Shown here one piece after another: positions 6,889 through 9,242 of a DNA stretch of 9,242 nucleotides. The notes under the pieces were generated by a model, which was not told where the DNA came from, ran no database searches, and saw nothing but the letters and a program-made list of their open reading frames with translations. Made by a program: the position numbers and the translations under genes. Origin of the DNA: Chitinophagaceae bacterium (GTDB lineage: Bacteria; Bacteroidota; Bacteroidia; Chitinophagales; Chitinophagaceae); assembly GCA_947483345.1 (NCBI GenBank), contig CANKNL010000108.1:1-9242 (forward strand), in the 5' to 3' direction. How positions within the stretch are numbered: the first letter of the stretch is position 1; every line of letters begins with the position of its first letter.

Positions 6889-8370
6889 TTAGTGATATAC
6901 TTCCGGCCCGATAAATTTAGCCGTGATGGTTTTAATTTTTTTACCGCCTTCATACATGCCAATTTTAACTTCTGTCTTCCAGAATGTAACATCTGCTTTA
7001 TTAAGTATTACAAAGAACTGCAGATGTGAATATTCTTCCTTTTTAACTTTTAATTCGCCTGTCCCTACCAACGTTATTTCGCCTGAGAGGTTTTCCAGTT
7101 TTAAACTAAAGTCAATATCCTTATGGGTTTTATTAGCCAGTTTTAAATTGTAAAGATTACTTAAACGACCATCGGGTAATGTGGTATAGGTCATCCCTGA
7201 AGTGCGCATTAAGGTCACATCAAGATCTGTTCGGCTAATCAATAAAAACGCAAGTAAAGAAAGCAAAAGCAACAATACCGCAGAATAGGCTTTTATCCTC
7301 ACATTAAATGTAAGTTTTACATTTTGGGTTATACTGTTTTCAGATGCATACCGTATCAGCCCTTTAGGTTTATGCACCTTTTCCATAATATCATTACAAG
7401 CATCTATACAGGCCGTACAATTAACACATTCCAGCTGGGTGCCATGGCGAATATCAATGGCCGTAGGACAAACCCTGACACAGGCGAAGCAATCAATACA
7501 ATCACCCTGCCTCGTCATGTCTTCCAATTTGGAATTAATACTTTTGCAGGCACCATCTTCTTTACAGTCGGTACATTTACAATCGTGATCACTGGCTTTC
7601 TTAAGCTTACCGCGGGGTTCGCCACGCTCATGATCATACGCTACAATAATTGAATTCTTATCCAATAATACACCCTGTAATCTGCCATATGGACAAACAA
7701 CGATACACACCTGTTCTCTAAACCACCAGTACACAAAGAAGAAAACGGTTGTAAAAATCATCAGGGAAACCAGTGTGCCGGCATGTGCTCCCGGATTTTC
7801 GATATAGCCGATCAACTCATCCATACTGATGAGATAGGCCAGGAAAAAATTGGCAATAATAAAAGAAATGGTAAAAAAGGCGATGAATTTAAAGACCCTT
7901 TTCCTGATCTTTTCTCCATTCCAGGCCATGGCCCTTAATTGCTTCTGCTGGGCAGAATCCCCATCAATCCAATATTCAATTTTACGAAAAACCATTTCCA
8001 TAAAAATGGTTTGCGGACAGGCCCAGCCACAAAAAATACGGCCAAAAACCACAGTAAATAAAATAACAAACACCACAAATGTAAGCATGCCGATACCGAA
8101 AATAAAAAAATCCTGCGGCCAAAAAATCATGCCAAAAAAGATAAATTTACGTTCAAGTACATTGAACATAAAAATAGGGGCATCATTTATTTTAATGAAA
8201 GGCAGTGTAAAAAAAATGGTCAGATAGGCTATACTGAACCAGGTTCTTAAATTGTATAATTTACCCTGTGGTTTTTTAGGATTTATAAAATTTCTTTTTC
8301 CATCACTGCTAATAGTGGCTACAGAATCCCGGAAGGATTCATCCTGATATACATCTGTGGTCTCTGTCAT
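6889..8370 (-). CDS. ccoG: CcoG/FixG/RdxA cbb3 oxidase accessory protein
   Basis: The 493-residue inner-membrane iron-sulfur protein has about five membrane segments (roughly 40-62, 80-109, 160-184, 198-217, 364-380). FCGWACPQT (113-121) and CIVVCPYGR (222-230) are followed by a dicluster ferredoxin segment with CIDCFACVRVCP and CVNCTACIDAC (about 291-325), then a C-terminal Ig-like FixG domain (about 385-493). In proteobacteria CcoG reduces Cu(II) to Cu(I) for oxidase assembly. Between GEPRG and the first ferredoxin motif is an insertion with four extra cysteines (264, 266, 269, 275), which I do not recall from typical CcoG. The ATG at 8370 is chosen. A GTG one codon upstream overlaps the ccoP stop and is less likely. 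The ATG follows the ccoP TAG by 2 bp, so the two are probably coupled. Confidence 0.95.
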   Translation of the reverse strand: MTETTDVYQDESFRDSVATISSDGKRNFINPKKPQGKLYNLRTWFSIAYLTIFFTLPFIKINDAPIFMFNVLERKFIFFGMIFWPQDFFIFGIGMLTFVVFVILFTVVFGRIFCGWACPQTIFMEMVFRKIEYWIDGDSAQQKQLRAMAWNGEKIRKRVFKFIAFFTISFIIANFFLAYLISMDELIGYIENPGAHAGTLVSLMIFTTVFFFVYWWFREQVCIVVCPYGRLQGVLLDKNSIIVAYDHERGEPRGKLKKASDHDCKCTDCKEDGACKSINSKLEDMTRQGDCIDCFACVRVCPTAIDIRHGTQLECVNCTACIDACNDIMEKVHKPKGLIRYASENSITQNVKLTFNVRIKAYSAVLLLLLSLLAFLLISRTDLDVTLMRTSGMTYTTLPDGRLSNLYNLKLANKTHKDIDFSLKLENLSGEITLVGTGELKVKKEEYSHLQFFVILNKADVTFWKTEVKIGMYEGGKKIKTITAKFIGPEVYH

Positions 8371-8372
8371 CA

Positions 8373-9242
8373 CTATTTTTTAACTGCTGCCGAATCAGGT
8401 TTTGCTACTGCTGCCGAATCGGGTTTTGCAATGGCTGCCGAATCACTGGCTTTACCCGCAACTACATCCACATAAAATTCGCCTTGCTGGGCCTTGGGTA
8501 CAGCAGGTTTGGTACCTACTAGTGTCTTAATGTAACTAGCCAAAAAGCGTATTTCTTTTGGACTAAACTTACTGCTCCACGACTGCATGCCTTTATCGGG
8601 ATACCCCACTGTGATGGTATTAAAAATATTATTTAGGCCCCCTTTATGCAACCAGTAATCATCCGTTAAATTAGGCCCCACACTGCCTCCCCCATCTTTT
8701 AAATGACAGGCAACACAGTTGGCTTCAAACAACATTTGTCCGGCCTTAATGCCATCTGCATCGGCCATGGTAACATTGTTTTCATCTACTTTGTCTTTAT
8801 TATTGGCCTCATAAATATCTTTGGCCAATTTGGCCTGTGTCATTTCTGTAGTATACTCTTGCGTAGGACTTAACCCTATGCCCAGCACATGAAAATTAAG
8901 CAGATAAATAAAGGCAATACCAATGGTAATATAAAAGCCATATTTCCACCAGGGCGGTAAAGAATTATCCAATTCCTTTATACCATCATAATCATGATCC
9001 AATAAAATATCAGCTTCTTTTTCTACCGAAACGGCTTTGGTGAATAATTTCTGATCTAGTTTATTCCACCATTCTGCAAGTTTGGAAACCTCATATTTGG
9101 ATTTGATTTTTGCTGGCATTAACTCTAAATACATTCTGCGAATAGAAAAAGCTAAAAAGAAAATGACAACCAGTTCCAATGCAAATACAGTGAGGAACAG
9201 GTAATAGGCATTAGCCGTAAGTCCGCCGTAGTTTGGCAGTTG
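8373..9242 (-). CDS. ccoP: cbb3-type cytochrome c oxidase subunit CcoP (FixP), 5' end cut by window edge
   Basis: The frame stays open to the window edge, and the extra 21 codons before the ATG at 9179 complete a membrane helix (GGLTANAYYLFLTVFA running into MELVVIFF). That ATG is therefore internal and 289 residues are visible. After the first helix comes a cytoplasmic stretch with DYDGIKELDN-LPPWW, the CcoP N-terminal-domain signature, then a second helix (about 100-119) and a periplasmic mono-heme cytochrome c domain. Its CVACH is at visible residues 176-180 and the likely axial Met is 219 in KGMQSW. Proteobacterial CcoP has two heme sites; a single one is usual in Bacteroidota. It passes electrons to the catalytic subunit CcoN. 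The C-terminus ends in Asp-Ser-Ala-Ala/Lys-Pro repeats. The ccoN/O genes would be expected upstream, outside the window. Confidence 0.93.
   Translation of the reverse strand, partial: QLPNYGGLTANAYYLFLTVFALELVVIFFLAFSIRRMYLELMPAKIKSKYEVSKLAEWWNKLDQKLFTKAVSVEKEADILLDHDYDGIKELDNSLPPWWKYGFYITIGIAFIYLLNFHVLGIGLSPTQEYTTEMTQAKLAKDIYEANNKDKVDENNVTMADADGIKAGQMLFEANCVACHLKDGGGSVGPNLTDDYWLHKGGLNNIFNTITVGYPDKGMQSWSSKFSPKEIRFLASYIKTLVGTKPAVPKAQQGEFYVDVVAGKASDSAAIAKPDSAAVAKPDSAAVKK
8384..8455. repeat. Three tandem 24-bp units encoding the CcoP C-terminal tail
   Basis: Units at 8384-8407, 8408-8431 and 8432-8455 share the core GCTGCCGAATC; the first two differ at only two bases and the third is more diverged. 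Each encodes eight residues of the pattern DSAA(I/V)AKP in CcoP, so changes in copy number would keep the frame. The result is a flexible Ala/Pro/charged tail at the periplasmic end of the protein. Confidence 0.85.

Noticed and set aside
7324..8227. Open frames on the plus strand opposite ccoG (7324-7653 and 7850-8227)
   Set aside because: They lie wholly inside a well-supported conserved gene, and their translations are low-complexity mirror images with no recognisable domain.
9177..9179. ATG as the start of CcoP
   Set aside because: The upstream frame is open to the window edge and encodes the first half of the same membrane helix, so this Met is internal.

Overview
The window is AT-rich, tightly packed bacterial DNA that looks like Bacteroidota, most likely Chitinophagaceae or a close relative. 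Three things point there. Two promoter candidates match the TAnnTTTG -7 box typical of that phylum, and no Shine-Dalgarno sequence is obvious before the genes. The cbb3 oxidase locus is of the Bacteroidota kind, with a CcoP that has a single CXXCH heme site followed by ccoG, ccoH and a SafE-like gene. A receiver domain is fused to a Crp/Fnr-type regulator. The genus is inference; no rRNA or other marker is present.

Layout, left to right. At 1-276 (+) is the 3' part of a YtxJ-type bacilliredoxin whose start lies outside the window. It overlaps by 8 bp the end of a convergent 833-aa P2-type cation ATPase (269-2770, -). A 129-bp divergent intergenic region (2771-2899) follows. It carries a -7 box for the ATPase, a near-perfect inverted repeat between that box and the ATPase start codon, and a weaker promoter candidate for the next gene. 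At 2900-5236 (+) are a soluble PAS histidine kinase and, 9 bp on, a response regulator with a Crp/Fnr-like effector half. A small coiled-coil protein of unknown function (5240-5632, -) ends 3 bp beyond the regulator and has its own -7 box. From 9242 down to 5729 (-) runs the tail of a cbb3-type cytochrome oxidase operon: ccoP (5' end cut by the window edge), ccoG, ccoH and a SafE/DsbD_2-like membrane protein, all nearly contiguous. No RNA gene, insertion sequence or CRISPR array was seen, and no stretch over 300 bases lacks a gene.

How the parts may work together. The oxidase genes encode a high-affinity terminal oxidase subunit and its copper and assembly factors, used at low oxygen. Beside them sits a kinase and regulator pair that resembles FixL, FixJ and FixK compressed into two proteins: a PAS kinase and a receiver fused directly to a Crp/Fnr-type DNA-binding module. 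A redox or oxygen circuit governing respiration is therefore the leading hypothesis. The sequence does not show the signal, and the promoter of the oxidase operon is outside the window. Other points worth a second look are a four-cysteine insertion in CcoG, loss of the usual ion-site residues (including a Gly for the Asp in TM6) in the P-type ATPase, and the operator-like dyad in front of that ATPase.
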